A stretch of DNA of 64,000 nucleotides from Marvania coccoides (taxonomy: Eukaryota; Chlorophyta; Trebouxiophyceae; Chlorellales; Chlorellaceae), in assembly GCA_963854735.1 (NCBI GenBank), contig OY978101.1, positions 558,001-622,000 of the forward strand, given 5' to 3'. Below are positions 43,574 through 53,388 of the stretch, in pieces; position 1 is the stretch's first letter; each line of letters opens with the position of its first letter. The translations under genes and the position numbers were made by a program. A model generated the notes under the pieces. That model saw nothing but the letters and a program-made list of their open reading frames with translations. It was not told the DNA's origin and made no database searches.

Positions 43574-45438
43574 ATGGCAGCACTCATTAACTTCACAGCG
43601 GGCGCCGTCCACACCCTCGCCGTTCGCCTCTTCTTCAGTGCTGTCGATGGTTCGGTGTTTCTCTTCAGCCGACGCGGGGCAGCCGTCGTGATGGGCGCCG
43701 AAGCCCTCGTCCTGCTTCGCACCGCAGGCTTCAAATACGCGGCCTCCGCCGGCCTGAAGACGGCCCTTGCCTGCATTCTTTCTCGGGCCACGTGGACTTT
43801 CCTCAACACCACTGCCAGATCAGCAGCAGAGCACGCCAGGGGCGACGCTCACGGAGAAGGCGGCGGCGAAGATGGAAGTAGCAACGCAGACGCAAATGGC
43901 GGAGCGACCGCTGCGCAGGGGATCGTCACAGCGGCGGCAGCGATGGAAAGCATGTGGAATTGGGAGCCCCCTGACGACCCTCTGGCTGCAGGCGTGTGGC
44001 ACGTGCTGCGAGAGCTCGCGGTCACTACCAACAAGGTCAAAATTGACCACCCAAAGATAGGGCAGCTCATGTCTCTGCCAGAATTAATCCCCGCTGAGCT
44101 GGCTTCCAGAATGTTTTACCTCAACGCCGTGCACGAGAAGGAGAGCGACGTGCCCGCGGACGGCGCCCCTGTGCCGGAAGCCACCCTGAAGCTGCTGCAG
44201 GAGTTCCTGCCGCTGGCAAATATGGCGTACGAGTGCACAACCGACGCTGTGCTGTGTGCTGCGCTGCTGCCGCGGGGGTTCCGCCTGCTGGGGGCGCGCT
44301 ATGAGGCCGAGATCGTGGCGTCGGGGTGCCCAGCGTACTACATCGCGCTTTCTACCGAGGAGTCGAAGAAGAAAGAGGTGGTGATGTGCGTGCGGGGCAC
44401 CTACTCAGCTGAAGACGTGAGCTAACCCAATCTCTTGAGCGGTCTCAAATCATCTAAACTAATTTTTCCTTTGTTTAAAACTGAAAGATAGCTAATGCAG
44501 CTGTCCTATAGATCTCTTCAGCCGCCTGTCCTTTGGTCCTCGCCCATGCATACACTCAACTATCCTATCTTTCTTTTCAGGTTTTCACCGACCTCCTGGC
44601 CGCGGGCGTGGCCTTCAGCAGCGGCGGCGGGGGCACCGCTCACTCCGGAATGGCCAAGGCCGCCCTGTTTCTCGCCGACCGCTTCTCAGTCCTCCTCCGC
44701 TCGCTGCAGGACGCAGGCTTCACCGTGTCGCTCGTGGGGCACTCTCTGGGTGCCGGGGTCACCTCCCTCCTCTCCCTGGTCCTCTTAAACGCCGGCCTTG
44801 ACCCCCAGAAGCTGCGCTGTGTGGCTTATGAACCCCCCGCTTGCATGGATCTGCACCTCTCAGAAGCCTGCGCCGCGGTGGTCACCTCTGTGGTGCACGC
44901 GGACGACGTCGTGCCGCGCATGTCGGCGCAGCTGTACATTGCGCTGCTGGAGGAGCTGGCTGCCTTTGACTTGGAGGCAGCCGAGGCGGCTGGCGGGCCC
45001 CCGCTGCCCACCTCTCTGGCCCTCATGCGCCACCTCACAGGGCTCTTCACCAGCTCCAATCCCACCGATGAAAAGGCAGGGACGTCTGCTGATGAAGATG
45101 GAGAAGCAGCAGCAGGTGAAAAGGCGGATGAAGCAGCAACGGAGCTGACTGAAGGGTCAGCATCGCAAGAGACGAGCGGCAGCGACAAGGACGCAGGTGC
45201 CGGCAGCTCACTGCCCAGTAAATATGACCCGTACGTGCCTGGCACAGTGGTTTACGCGTGCTTTCCGCCTGGAGAGGAGGCGAGCACGGCGACTGTGGTG
45301 CGGAGAATTATTTCGCCGGCAGACCCGGTGCTGCGGCACATTCGGGTCACTTCAAGCATGGTGTCTGACCACTACATCGACAGGCCCAAGATGGCCACAG
45401 CCCTGGGCATCGAAGACCCCAGCACTGTTGTTGCCTAG
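43574..45438 (+). CDS. Class 3 lipase, sn1-specific diacylglycerol lipase-like
   Basis: Exons are 43574-44416 and 44581-45438, giving 566 residues. The lipase_3 fold is marked by VVMCVRGTYSAEDV, HSGMAKAALFLADRF, the nucleophile elbow VSLVGHSLGAGVTSLLSLVL, and TSVVHADDVVPRMS carrying the catalytic Asp; a late SSMVSDHYIDRPKM supplies a candidate His. The order and spacing resemble DAG lipase beta and plant DAGL-like proteins, which cleave diacylglycerol at sn-1. The N-terminal 80 residues are hydrophobic and may associate with membrane. Two acidic low-complexity insertions (Gly/Glu/Asp-rich near residue 100; Asp/Glu/Ala-rich near 440) interrupt the fold. The donor GTGAGC and acceptor TTTTCAG are canonical. 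Confidence 0.9.
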
Positions 45439-45861
45439 TCTGGGCATTGATTTTAGTGTTTGCACGTATTCACCATGCCCAGTGAACCCCCCCCTTCCCT
45501 GCGGATAATTGAAGCTCTCTTTGCAAATTATGTGCTAGTTAAATTTATTGTATAAAGCAAAAAATTCTCTGAAAACGAAGTACCACAGTCAATAGCAGCA
45601 AACAGAAAAGAAGTAAACGCGTTGTCGTTATTATTATGCAGTATGTCGGTCTCGGAGCAAAGTCAGTCAAGGTCAAAACAAGTATTCAAAAAAGGCGAGT
45701 AAAGTTTTGACGTCAAAAGAAATTTGTGGAGAGAGGGCAGGAGGGGTAAAAAGCTGTTAGTCAACAATGTCAGGCATAGGAAACCCTGTCTTTCGTTATT
45801 GGGGAATTAAGGGGGTACAGAGCACTGAAATAACTAAAGAGAGCTCTCCCAGCGTTGATTT
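45439..45861. other. Convergent 3' flanks of lipase and TBL1
   Basis: 423 bases between two stop codons, no gene seen. Confidence 0.6.
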
Positions 45862-47478
45862 TCACGGTCGTTTTCCTTTGCTGCCGGCTGCCTTTTGATG
45901 CTGCGGCACCCCTGCCATGTACACCACGGCGCTGCCCGCATACGCCACGATCACTGCGCTGCCGTCTGCAACCCACTGCAGGTCCACTACCTGGCCCGTG
46001 CAGCCCTGCTGACCAGCAGGCACAGCGCACGTCATGACCCCGCTCGCGGCATTCCACACCGTCACGTTGCCGTCCAGATCCCCCGCGGCGATGGAGCCAC
46101 CCTCAGGGTCCCACGCCACGCAGGTAATGCCGCCTTTGTGCTGGTCCAGCACAATGCTGCACTCCTGCCGCTCACAGTCCCACACCCGGACGCTGCCGTC
46201 CTGGCTACCGCTGGCCAGCAGCGCCGCAGCCTCGTTGCCGCTCCACGCCAGCCAGGAGACCTCGCGTTTGTGGCCCGGGAGGAGCTGCGGCACTGCCCCT
46301 GGATCTGCGGACCAAAGCCCTACCGTCATGTCGTTGGACGCCGAGGCGAGGGTTGAGCCTGAAGGGTCCCAGCGCACCATGTTGACGGTCTCAGGGCGCA
46401 TAGCGCCGGGGAAGGGCGCGGCCATGCCGTCGGCGCCGTGCGCTTTGGCCGTTCGCACCGCTTCGGCCTGCCCCATGCGGAAGACGACCACGCTGCCGTC
46501 TTCGCCCGCCACCGTCAGCTCCGCGTCGTCCCGCCAGTGCAGGTCGAACACGGGGGCGCCGCTGCGCAGCGCCCAGCGCTGCCGCTGCGCCGCGGAGGCA
46601 GAATCCCACACTGAGATGCTGCCGTCCGCAAACCCGCATGCCAGGTAGCTCCCGCCGCGGCTCCACTGCAGCGCCAGCGCGGACGCACCCGCGGAGGGCA
46701 GCACGTGGCGCAGGGAACCGTCGGAGCGCCACACAAGCACCCCTCCGCCGCCAGTAGCTGCAGCCAGCAGCTTCCCGTTTGGGGCCCATTCCACGGCCAC
46801 AATCATGTCGTTAGCGGGGTCGCTGGCGCCGCCAGACGCGCACAGCACGCTGCCTTTCGCGCCCTGCCCGCCCAGACGCCATATTCGCGCGGAGCCGTCT
46901 GCTGCGCCGGTAGCTAGCAGCCCCGATGCCATTGAATAGGACATGCTGTGCACCTCTGCTGTGTGGCCAAATAGCCCCTGGTGGAAGGCGGGTTCGGAGG
47001 GGGTCTGGCCCACAGGGCTTGCGGAGGACGGGCCTGCGGCGTCTGCTGCTGTTGTTGCTGGGCCCGCCGCTGCTCGGCCGTTTTCGGCATCGTGCAGCTT
47101 CAGCTCCCGGGCCGCCTCCCGCAGCTCCTTGATGTCCTTGGTGAGGATGTCGCGGGCGGAGAGGGAGGTGTACTTGCCGTAGACGTCGGTGCCCTCCTCG
47201 TTGAGGTTGGCCTCCAGCTCCATGAATTGAAATCCCTTTTGGATGAACGACACCAGCGCGCCGATGGGCACGTCTTTGCCGTCCACATTCACCTTGTTTA
47301 CAGTGCTCTCGCAGCCAAACACAAAGGCGGAGTGCGTGAAGCCTGGGAAGGAAGATTGATGTTAAAAAAATAAAACTGGAGAGCGTAAAAAAATTATGAG
47401 CACCTCACCTGCTTCCAGCAAGTATCTATATATCAAGAAGTTTACTTCGTCGCTCGACAAAGCGCCGTCCGGCCCCAT
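45862..47478 (-). CDS. TBL1: TBL1-type LisH/WD40 protein
   Basis: Exons on the minus strand are 47478-47409 and 47342-45862, giving 516 residues. The N-terminal LisH motif (LSSDEVNFLIYRYLLEAGFT) and the following stretch ALVSFIQKGFQFMELEANLN are specific to TBL1/TBLR1, the F-box-like WD40 subunits of nuclear-receptor corepressor complexes (HOS15 in plants). The rest is a run of about eight WD40 repeats, for example GHTAEVHSMSYSMASGLLAT, MVRWDPSGSTLASASNDMTV and GGITCVAWDPEGGSIAAGDL. The product should act in the nucleus as a histone-binding scaffold or ubiquitin-ligase adaptor. The intron falls inside the LisH region. Confidence 0.95.
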
Positions 47479-48025
47479 TTTATTTTTGCTACTTCAAATA
47501 TATTAATTAATTTCAAAGTGGAGCGGGTCCTGTGGCTGCCCGCGCAGCTCAGAGCCGATGTTGTATGATTGAACGACGAAATTAATAGCTGGGAGGCCAT
47601 CAACGGAACAGCAGAGTGAAAAAAGAAAAATTCTGGGTCGAACACGCATGTTTTTTTGGCCGAAATTTTAGGTGAAAACTGAATGCGCAGCGGTTAACGG
47701 CCTCTTCAAATATTCAGGGAATCGGCCTCATTAAGGTGAGAGCTCTGGGACGGATGAACACAAATAGCAGCCGACGGCGGCCTGCAATGAGTCTAAATAT
47801 AAATGGAGGCTGCGGCTGGATGGGACTCGGCGATGGGCATTGCATAATTAAGCAACAAATTATAATGATCTGCGGGCGCAGCTGGACCGGCTTGAGGAGG
47901 GCAGCGGACTGTCGGGATGGGCCATCCAAACTTTTTTGGAATTTTATGGCTTCGTCAGGCGTGGCTGACGCGTGTTAGCATCCATTTGCTTGTAGGTACA
48001 AAAGGGTCATACCTGAAGAGCCAAT
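47479..48025. promoter_or_regulatory. Bidirectional intergenic region TBL1/RPL12
   Basis: 547 bases between divergent genes. No TATA box or known algal motif is clear to me. Short ORFs here lack any family resemblance. Confidence 0.45.
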
Positions 48026-48635
48026 ATGCCTCCCAAGTTTGATCCCTCAGATGTGATTGAGGTGAGTTTTTTTTAGTTTTTTTTTTCTCCCCAGTATTTC
48101 TATGCTGAGATTGCCCGCAACAGCTGTTTTCCAATGCAACTTAATACTTCTAACACCGCGAATCCCCCAGGTGTACGTGCGCGCCACCGGTGGAGAGGTG
48201 GGTGCTGCGTCTTCGCTCGCCCCCAAGATTGGTCCTCTCGGTCTCTCCCCCAAGAAGATCGGTGAGGACATCGCCAAGGAGACCGCCAAGGAATGGAAGG
48301 GCCTGCGCGTGACCGTGAAGCTCACGGTGCAGAACCGTCAGGCCAAGGTGTCTGTCATCCCCTCCGCTGCCGCCCTTGTCATCAAGGCGCTCAAGGAGCC
48401 CATCCGCGACCGCAAGAAGGACAAGAACATCCAGCACAACGGCAATATCAGCTTGGAGGACATCAAGGAGATCGCTCGCATCATGAGGGACCGCAGCTGC
48501 GCAGCCACGTTCTCAGGAACGTGCAAAGAGATGTTGGGCACCGCCGTGTCGGTGGGCTGCACCGTGGACGGCGAGGACCCGCGGGACATCCAGGCGAAGA
48601 TCGACGAGGGGGAGATCGTCATTGCGGACGAGTGA
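48026..48635 (+). CDS. RPL12: 60S ribosomal protein L12 (uL11)
   Basis: Exons are 48026-48061 and 48171-48635, giving 166 residues, the normal length. The start [20 protein letters not shown] and [20 protein letters not shown], then [20 protein letters not shown], are typical eukaryotic uL11. It forms the base of the ribosomal stalk and contributes to the GTPase-associated centre. The intron lies after codon 12. Confidence 0.98.
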
Positions 48636-49146
48636 TGTAGCATAAAACTGATTTGTTAAAGAAATAAAATGTAAATTGGAAAAAGTCGGCAATTGTTTTC
48701 TGGAGAGGGACAGTTGGTTTTAGAGGGCGGTGCAGAGGAAGGGAGGTGGAGCTATGTTGGAAAGCTACTGGTAAAGAGAGAGAGATATGGGCAGGGGAAA
48801 AAAACAGCTCTCAGGCGGGGAAATCAAATTGAAGCACTGGCCGCCACGAAGCTTCATGCTGGTGTACCTGACCAGGGTGCGGGAGGTATGCGAGGTGCTT
48901 TGCATGCGCCACGATGCAATCGCATGAAGAAAGCTTATTGCAGGTGGAAGAAATTTCAGAGATGGGAGGAAGAAAGATTTAGATTCAATTAAAGTGCGTG
49001 AGTGGGCTGAATAGATATTTTATTTTGATTCAGATTTGCAATCCTCTTAATTTTATCGCTTTTGTCAGCTGGTTTCACTTAGGCAGCTCCTACATCCGAA
49101 ACCTTCTCGTTCCGCGCTTGTTCCAAACCAGATATTTGAAGCATCG
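48636..49146. other. RPL12 3' flank and possible 5' exon region of the AGPase-like gene
   Basis: TGTAA at 48670-48674 is the likely RPL12 poly(A) signal. Further on, an acceptor-like CACTTAG at 49081 opens a frame that runs into the AGPase-like ORF at 49147, so a 5' exon or a longer transit peptide may lie here; I could not identify its start codon. Confidence 0.5.
48670..48674 (+). terminator. TGTAA poly(A) signal of RPL12
   Basis: TGTAA 35 bases past the stop codon, directly after AATAAAA. Confidence 0.55.
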
Positions 49147-51516
49147 ATGCAAGTGGTCCACCAACGACCCCTGGGGGTTGCGGCTAGCCTCCGCGGGGCC
49201 CCTCAGATCAACAAAACGATCATGTGCAACATTGGTGGCACTCCCGAGGACCGGCGGGGTCGCAATCAGATGCCCAAGGCCTTGGCACCCACCAGTGTAG
49301 AAGCTCCATTTTCCCAGTGGCGCGTGGACTCGGGTGGCAAGCTGATGGAGACGTGGCAACGCGATAATGTGAGTTTATGTAACCTCCCGGCCCTAACAGG
49401 GTATTCAGCCTCTTTTCCTTTGCTTTGCGATTTTCAAGATGACATTTTTTTTTCCTTCTACAACCCACGCTGCCAGGAGAAGGAGGAGGGTTCGCTGCCT
49501 GACTACCTTTTCGAAGCGTGAGTGATCGCCGCGGCGCCTGGCTCTGCCGGAACTTCTACAACCCGTTGAGTCCTCCTCCCTCTTAACTAATGCTCCGCTC
49601 CGCTTCCCTTTTTTTCAAACCTCCCAACAGGCCCCTGACCCCCATCGACCCTCGCGAGGTGGGTAAAACTACCCGCGCGATTATCCTGGCCGGCGGTGAA
49701 ACTAACAACCCCCTCACTCGCTACCGTGCGCTCCCCGCCGTCCCCTTTGGCTCGTCGCTGCGCCTGGTCGACATTCCGCTCAATAATTGCCTCAAGGCCG
49801 GCATCAACAAAATGTAAGACACACACGTGCAATTCAATCACCTCATTTCTCCCTTTTGTGTTCTTACGAGAAAAATTCAACTCGTTCTGACCATTCTCGA
49901 ATTACTCCTCGACTTGTTTTTTTTGGCGGAATTTTCATTTTATCCCACAATCTGACTACTTTTCCCTCCCTACTCCAACCCTTTGTGTACTCCCCGCAGC
50001 TACGTGCTCACGCAGTTCCAGAGCCACGCCCTCAACTCCCACATCACCAGCAGCTACCCTCCGGTGAGGTTTGCGGGGCCCGACGGCGCCGGCTGGGTGG
50101 ACCTGCTGGCAGCGCAGCAGACCACCTCCGACCGGGAGTGGTACCGCGGCAGCGCGGACGCCCTGCGCCGCAACATTGAGGAGTTTAAGGACGAAGACAG
50201 GGGCGTGGCTAATGCCGACGACTACTTCATCCTGTCAGGTCCGCCATTTATTTATACAGTTTTTAGTTCAACTTGCTTTTAATTCATGGAAGCTGGGGAA
50301 AACATTCTCCCTCTCTCTTTTATTCTTACATTTCTAGATTATACGCTCGATTTCACCCCGCTATATCAACCACCCCCTTGTTTCTCTCTTCCTTTTCCAA
50401 TCAGCTTTTTAACTCCCCCCCTCTTTTCTCCCCCCATTTTCTCCAACCAGGCGCTGGCGTGTACAACATCGATTTTGGCCGCGTGCTGGCCTACCATCGC
50501 TCCTCGGGCGCCGACCTCACCATCTGCACCCATCTCGTCGACGAAACCACCGCACCTACCAAAGGCATCGCGACCATCGACCCCATCTCCCACCGCGTGA
50601 CCCGCTTCGACGAAAAGCCTGCCGCCAAGAACCTGGAGCGGATGCGCCACGCGGACAGCAGCCGTGTAGGAAAATCCCACTACCTCGCAAACATGGGCAT
50701 CTACGTGTTCTCCAAGGAAGCGCTGTTCGAGCTGCTGGCGCCCTCGGGAGCCGGAGATCACATCGGGCATCATGTCATCCCCGGCGCCATCGCCCAGGGC
50801 ATGCGGGTGCAGGCGTACCGCCACGAGGGCTCTTGGCGAGATGTGTCCATGCTGAAGGACTACATGGAGGCGAACCTGGCGCTGGCGCGCGACGAGTGCC
50901 CTCAGGCGCAGCTACAGGTGCAGGCGGCGGTGGCGGCGGCGAAAGGGCGCATCCTGCCCCCCGTGCGGTGCTTTGGCAGCGTGAACGTGAGCCAGAGCTT
51001 AGTGGACGACGGCTCTGTGCTGGTGGATTGCACCGTGAGGGACTCGGTGGTGGGGGAGTGCATGTATGTGGGCGAAGGCAGCGTGGTGGAGCACTCGCTG
51101 TTGCTGGGTAGCCCCATGTTCTCGGGCAACATCGCCGCACGGACGGCGGCAGAGGCAGCGGGCGAGCGCGTGTTTGGTGAGTTGAAAATAATAATATTTA
51201 ATATTAACATGTTAAAATGTGTTTTCATAAGATCAAGTTATGGGTTGGGAAGGAAGTGGGAGGGAGGAATAGTTTGAGGACCGTTATTAAACCACAATGT
51301 GTTGTTTTTCTTCTTTCATTTTCTGCAGGCGTGGGTCGCAACTGCATTCTGAAGAACTGCATCCTGGATAAGAACGCCTCCATCGGCGACGGCTGCGTCA
51401 TCACCAACTCTTCCGGCGTGAAGGAAGCGGATCACTCGGCTGAGGGGTGGCAGATCCAGGACGGCATCGTCGTGGTGCTGCGCAACGCTGTGATTCCTCC
51501 CGGCACCGTCATTTAG
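49147..51516 (+). CDS. ADP-glucose pyrophosphorylase-like subunit, probably non-catalytic
   Basis: Exons are 49147-49368, 49477-49517, 49631-49813, 50000-50238, 50451-51176 and 51329-51516, giving 532 residues from this ATG; the frame is open upstream to about 49082, so the start is uncertain. The protein follows AGPase throughout: [53 protein letters not shown], and the left-handed helix end [15 protein letters not shown]. AGPase makes ADP-glucose, the starch precursor, in plastids as a heterotetramer. Active-site motifs are changed: the glycine-rich GxGTRL loop reads [15 protein letters not shown] reads RALPAV, and the metal-binding Asp of GDxLY is Ala (GAGVY). A regulatory large-subunit-like role is inferred. 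Confidence 0.85.
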
Positions 51517-52339
51517 AGTGACGGTGCAAATTTTTGAATAAGTCCCTCCATTCCTGTCTTTCTTTCTTTTTCTCAGAGCCTCCCCTCCCAACTTTTTCAG
51601 GCAAATTTTTTTCTTTATCTCTTTTTCGCGGAAAGACAAATCTATCTACTCTCCTCTACACAACACAATACAAATGCGCCGTTTCGCCAATTTTGCTATT
51701 ACCACCTGTTTTTTTCGGTGCAGCTTAAAGAATGCACGTGGTTTAATGTCTTATCCTCACCCCCCAGATGATGCAGCCCAGCAGGGCAAATTTTTGATCC
51801 ATTTTTTTCTCCTCCTCCTCTTCTTGATGATGATCTTTCATGGCTGATCCCTCTTTGAAGGGGGAGTGTATTATTTTTTTATGCTCCCCTTTTTCAATGC
51901 AAACAAACAAATGCGGTTTACTCTCCTCTCATTTTGGTGTACAAATTCGTGGTGCATTCCCCCCATTTTTCTCCCCTCCCTCCCTTTGTTACAAATTTTC
52001 TCACTTTCATCTAGCATAGCTGTAAAGCCCCTCAACTGACACAGCGGGTGGCGGGCAGAGGGCTGGCAGGAAAAAAGTGGTGTCTTAAGCCAGCGACGGA
52101 GCTTGCAGATACTCCCTTGTAGTTCTACTACAATAAAGAATGCATATTAGAGTTTAGAGGGAGTTCTGTCAACCATGTTGAGAGAGAGTTGGAGAGCAGT
52201 GTTGGCGTCGGCGCGCCAGCGACGGGCTCGCCTGAATGCATTCATTTAATGAACATCAAGGCCAACAGCAAAATATTTCCAAAGAGTCATGGGTTGCTGG
52301 TCTACAGGTTTGTGTATAAATGGCCTAGCTTAATGAAAA
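51517..52339. other. Gene-free region after the AGPase-like gene
   Basis: About 820 bases, T- and C-rich in the first half. A TGTAA at 52021-52025 could be the poly(A) signal, but it is 500 bases past the stop. No gene is seen. Confidence 0.55.
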
Positions 52340-52735
52340 TTTCAAAAAATAAAAAATAAAAAACTTGTAGAGCAAGGTGAACGTGGAGCAGGGGTCCATT
52401 AGCCACCCGGGAACCCCCTGCAGCAGCTCAAGCCGCCCGCTGTCGAGCTCGCCGCGCGTGCTTCTTGTGTGCTTGAGGAAGTTGAAGGCCCGCAGCGCAG
52501 GCGAGCCGTCGCCTGCCTTGAAGTCGGTTGTTTTGGGCATCCTGCCAAGCTCTGAGTAGACCTCCTTCAAGTTCTGAAGGCCAGCGTTGAACGCGGCGTC
52601 GGAGTCGCCGCGGTCGCGCTGCTGCCACTCCTTCGTGGCCAGCACTGGGGTTAGCCACTGGATGCGTTGTCCAGAGCCTCCACGAAATCCCTGATGTAGG
52701 GGTGACGCCGCTGGGTATCTGCGGGAATGGGGGGG
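52340..52735 (-). pseudogene. Remnant with a helicase-associated (HA) domain
   Basis: On the minus strand the frame at about 52645-52380 reads FNAGLQNLKEVYSELGRMPK ... LRAFNFLKHTRSTRGELDSG ... LLQGVPGWLMDP. This has the Trp/Leu/Tyr-Gly spacing of the helicase-associated domain (PF03457 family), a short helical repeat common in some algal and bacterial proteins. Just upstream, RHPYIRDFVEALDNASSG is read in another frame and ends at a stop near 52656, so the frame is broken. An acceptor-like CCCGCAG precedes it at about 52724. It is probably a fragment of a decayed gene; an undetected intron is the alternative. Confidence 0.4.
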
Positions 52736-53130
52736 TTAGGCGCGGTCCTCGATGCGCGCGCCTGCCAGGGAGCCCGAGAGTCCGTGGGATCCCGAGAGGC
52801 AGCACACCACAGACTTCGCCACCTTCGTGTCGTCCTTCGCCGCCTGGATCGAGACCCCCCAGCACGCTCGCCCTATGAGTATTCTGACAACGAAGTAGAG
52901 TGGGTGCTCGGCATGACCCTGCGCACAGCCCGTGTAGCGGCCAACCGCTACGAGGCCATCGACGCTGCCTGTTCAATTTTCGCGATTCTTCACTCTGCAA
53001 ATTGGAGTGACCTGAATCTCAACTTATCTGAAATACAATCCTCTCCTCTGTGTCCGCAGCCTGCCCATACGTGCTTTGGGGCGTGTGACTAATAGTCATT
53101 TGCACAACGCTGTGCCTCACACCTCTCTGA
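52736..53130. other. Unassigned DNA between the HA remnant and the dispersed element
   Basis: Both strands have protein-like but short frames; the plus strand around 52875-52980 reads NEVEWVLGMTLRTARVAANR and continues about 15 residues. I do not recognise a family and cannot decide the coding strand. Confidence 0.3.
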
Positions 53131-53216
53131 TTTCATATGCCCAATAAGCACCGAGGATAATTGAGCTCAGTCTTATTTCTCAACAGAAATAAGATTTAAA
53201 GAGACCCCAGGGGGAG
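53131..53216 (+). repeat. 86-bp dispersed element, copy 3
   Basis: Full-length plus-strand copy, about 94% identical by eye to copy 1. It contains the palindrome CTTATTT/AAATAAG, and its right end (AGAGACCCC ... GGGGAGTCTCT) can fold into a second stem with a one-base bulge. Confidence 0.85.
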
Positions 53217-53388
53217 TCTCTCTGATTGTATGCATGTAGTGTACTTCTTACTAACAAAAATGATACCCTTGTGTTTGATCCATTGCTATCAACGACTTGG
53301 AAACGTAAATCCAAATACAAAAAGAGCAACTCAACAAATCAAGGTCGGTCAGAATAAAAAAATAAAAGAAAGAAAGAAAAAAAGGGAA

